From: Bacteroidota bacterium
GTDB lineage: Bacteria; Bacteroidota; Bacteroidia; UKL13-3
Direction: 5' to 3'
NCBI GenBank assembly: GCA_018883485.1
Contig: VEQB01000028.1
Span: forward strand, 1 to 13,055
Length of the DNA stretch: 13,055 nucleotides
Of this stretch, positions 12,011 to 13,055 are shown in pieces. The notes below the pieces were generated by a model. It ran no database searches. It was not told where the DNA came from and saw only the letters and a program-made list of their open reading frames with translations. Every line of letters begins with the position of its first letter. The stretch's first letter is position 1. A program made the position numbers and the translations under genes.

Positions 12011-13055
12011 ATGGTTAAGAAATTAGTATTTTTATTTTTGAGCTCTTTGGCAACTGTGCTTGGCGCCCAGCCTCTGGTTTCGGGCGTGGGTAACAGCGAT
12101 AAAACGGCACAAATTGCACGTATAGATAGTGCCACGCTTAAGCTCAGAAATAAGTTATATACCTTTGAAGACAGAGGCGAGCTCAATGTTTACGGCTTTG
12201 ATTTGGGCGATATTCCAATTTATTCAGATTCTGTAGTTGCCTTGCGTTTAAGTTTGCTCGAAACAGAAATTCCACTAGAATACAACGAGCAAGTAAAAGC
12301 TTATATAGATTTATACGCCAACAGAAGAAGAGGATTAATAAGTAAAGTTTTAACCACGTCTAAATTCTATTTCCCCATTTTTGAAGAAGTTTTTGATAGG
12401 GAAAATGTTCCCATGGAATTTAAGTATTTGGCTGTAATAGAAAGTGCTTTAAACCAAAAGGCAATTTCTCCAGTGGGGGCAGCTGGGCTTTGGCAGTTTA
12501 TGCCAGCTACAGGAAGAATGTACGGCTTGCGCACCGATAATTATTTTGACGACAGAAAAGATATTATTAAATCAACCGAAGCTGCGGTAGAATATTTTAA
12601 AAATTCGTACCGTATTTATAATGATTGGTTATTGGTTATCGCATCCTACAATTGTGGTCCAGGTAACGTAAACAAAGCCATTAAAAGGGCAGGGGGTAAG
12701 AGAAACATTTGGGAAATTATGCCTTATTTACCTAAAGAAACTCGGGGTTATGTGCCTGCTTTTATTGCTGCTGCTTATGTAATGAATTATGCCAGCGCAC
12801 ACAATATTTATCCTGCAGAAATGCCCATGTACATGCACATGGATACCGTTATTGTAGACAATAGCATTTCAATTCAAAAATTGGCTTTAGCCATCAACAC
12901 AACACCTGAAGAAATTATTGCCTTAAACCCTTCTTTAAAAAGAGGAACTATACCTTTTAGCAATACTGGCATTACTTTAACCTTGCCATACCAGCAAGCG
13001 GTTAGAGTTGCAGCCCTGCGTGCAGATACTGCCTACCAATCTCAAGTTAATGAGC
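12011..13055 (+). CDS. mltD: Membrane-bound lytic murein transglycosylase D-like, 3'-partial
   Basis: The enzyme cleaves the MurNAc-GlcNAc bond of peptidoglycan with formation of the 1,6-anhydro product, in the periplasm. The first 348 residues are visible and the frame runs off the right edge. A signal peptide (MVKKLVFLFLSSLATVLGA, cleavage near 19) is followed by a helical N-terminal region (about 60-130) and a lysozyme-like SLT domain (about 130-265). Catalytic Glu is E144 in AVIESALNQKAISPVGAAG; LWQFMPATGRMYGL, IASYNCGPGNV and LPKETRGYVPAFIAA complete the MltD pattern. A LysM-like module begins near 288 (ISIQKLALAINTTPEEIIALNPSL), and further LysM repeats probably lie beyond the edge. No lipobox cysteine is present, so lipoprotein anchoring as in E. 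coli MltD is not indicated. Confidence 0.9.
   Translation, partial: MVKKLVFLFLSSLATVLGAQPLVSGVGNSDKTAQIARIDSATLKLRNKLYTFEDRGELNVYGFDLGDIPIYSDSVVALRLSLLETEIPLEYNEQVKAYIDLYANRRRGLISKVLTTSKFYFPIFEEVFDRENVPMEFKYLAVIESALNQKAISPVGAAGLWQFMPATGRMYGLRTDNYFDDRKDIIKSTEAAVEYFKNSYRIYNDWLLVIASYNCGPGNVNKAIKRAGGKRNIWEIMPYLPKETRGYVPAFIAAAYVMNYASAHNIYPAEMPMYMHMDTVIVDNSISIQKLALAINTTPEEIIALNPSLKRGTIPFSNTGITLTLPYQQAVRVAALRADTAYQSQVNE

Overview
The window looks like a chromosomal housekeeping segment from a member of the Bacteroidota. Four things point there: a PorT/SprT gene (type IX secretion) directly behind a menaquinone-type ubiE/menG; a TonB-dependent receptor with an N-terminal carboxypeptidase-regulatory-like domain; gene starts without good Shine-Dalgarno sequences; and -7 boxes of the Bacteroidota type (TAnnTTTG) just before several start codons. 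DNA is AT-rich and base use is even throughout, so nothing suggests a recently acquired island. I cannot fix the class or genus.

Layout. Positions 1-593 hold the C-terminal half of a VOC-fold protein cut by the window edge. It converges on a minus-strand pair, aroE (1576-2316) followed by a PlsC-type acyltransferase (595-1554). A 100-bp divergent promoter region (2317-2416) with a perfect 7+7 bp palindrome separates aroE from a TonB-dependent receptor (2417-4672). That receptor ends tail to tail, overlapping by 16 bp, with the ribosome-assembly GTPase engB (4657-5277, minus). A short divergent promoter region (5278-5338) then starts a tight plus-strand operon: ubiE/menG, porT, tgt, an LptF/LptG permease and an EamA transporter (5339-9839). 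Junctions are overlaps or gaps of 0-1 bp. A 269-bp gap (9840-10108) is filled with palindromic and tandem REP-like repeats. Behind it lies a small secreted hypothetical protein that appears split by a one-base frameshift (10109-10549 and 10539-10775). Its end overlaps lpxK on the minus strand (10760-11827) by 16 bp. A MltD-like lytic transglycosylase (12011 to the window end) is divergent from lpxK and is cut at the right edge.

Functionally, the theme is building and servicing the cell envelope. LpxK makes lipid A, the LptF/G permease exports LPS, and the acyltransferase handles lipids. PorT belongs to the type IX secretion machinery, the TonB receptor imports an unknown ligand, and MltD trims peptidoglycan. 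UbiE/MenG finishes menaquinone, AroE feeds chorismate (the aromatic precursor of menaquinone), Tgt modifies tRNA and EngB assembles the large ribosomal subunit.

I did not find a clearly new multi-gene system. The points most worth a second look are: the apparent loss of all four zinc ligands in Tgt; the split hypothetical gene with a 16-bp repeat at the break; the repeat cluster at 9840-10108; the palindromic operator and plug-domain CxxC of the TonB receptor; and a recurrent promoter arrangement that would give leaderless or nearly leaderless mRNAs.
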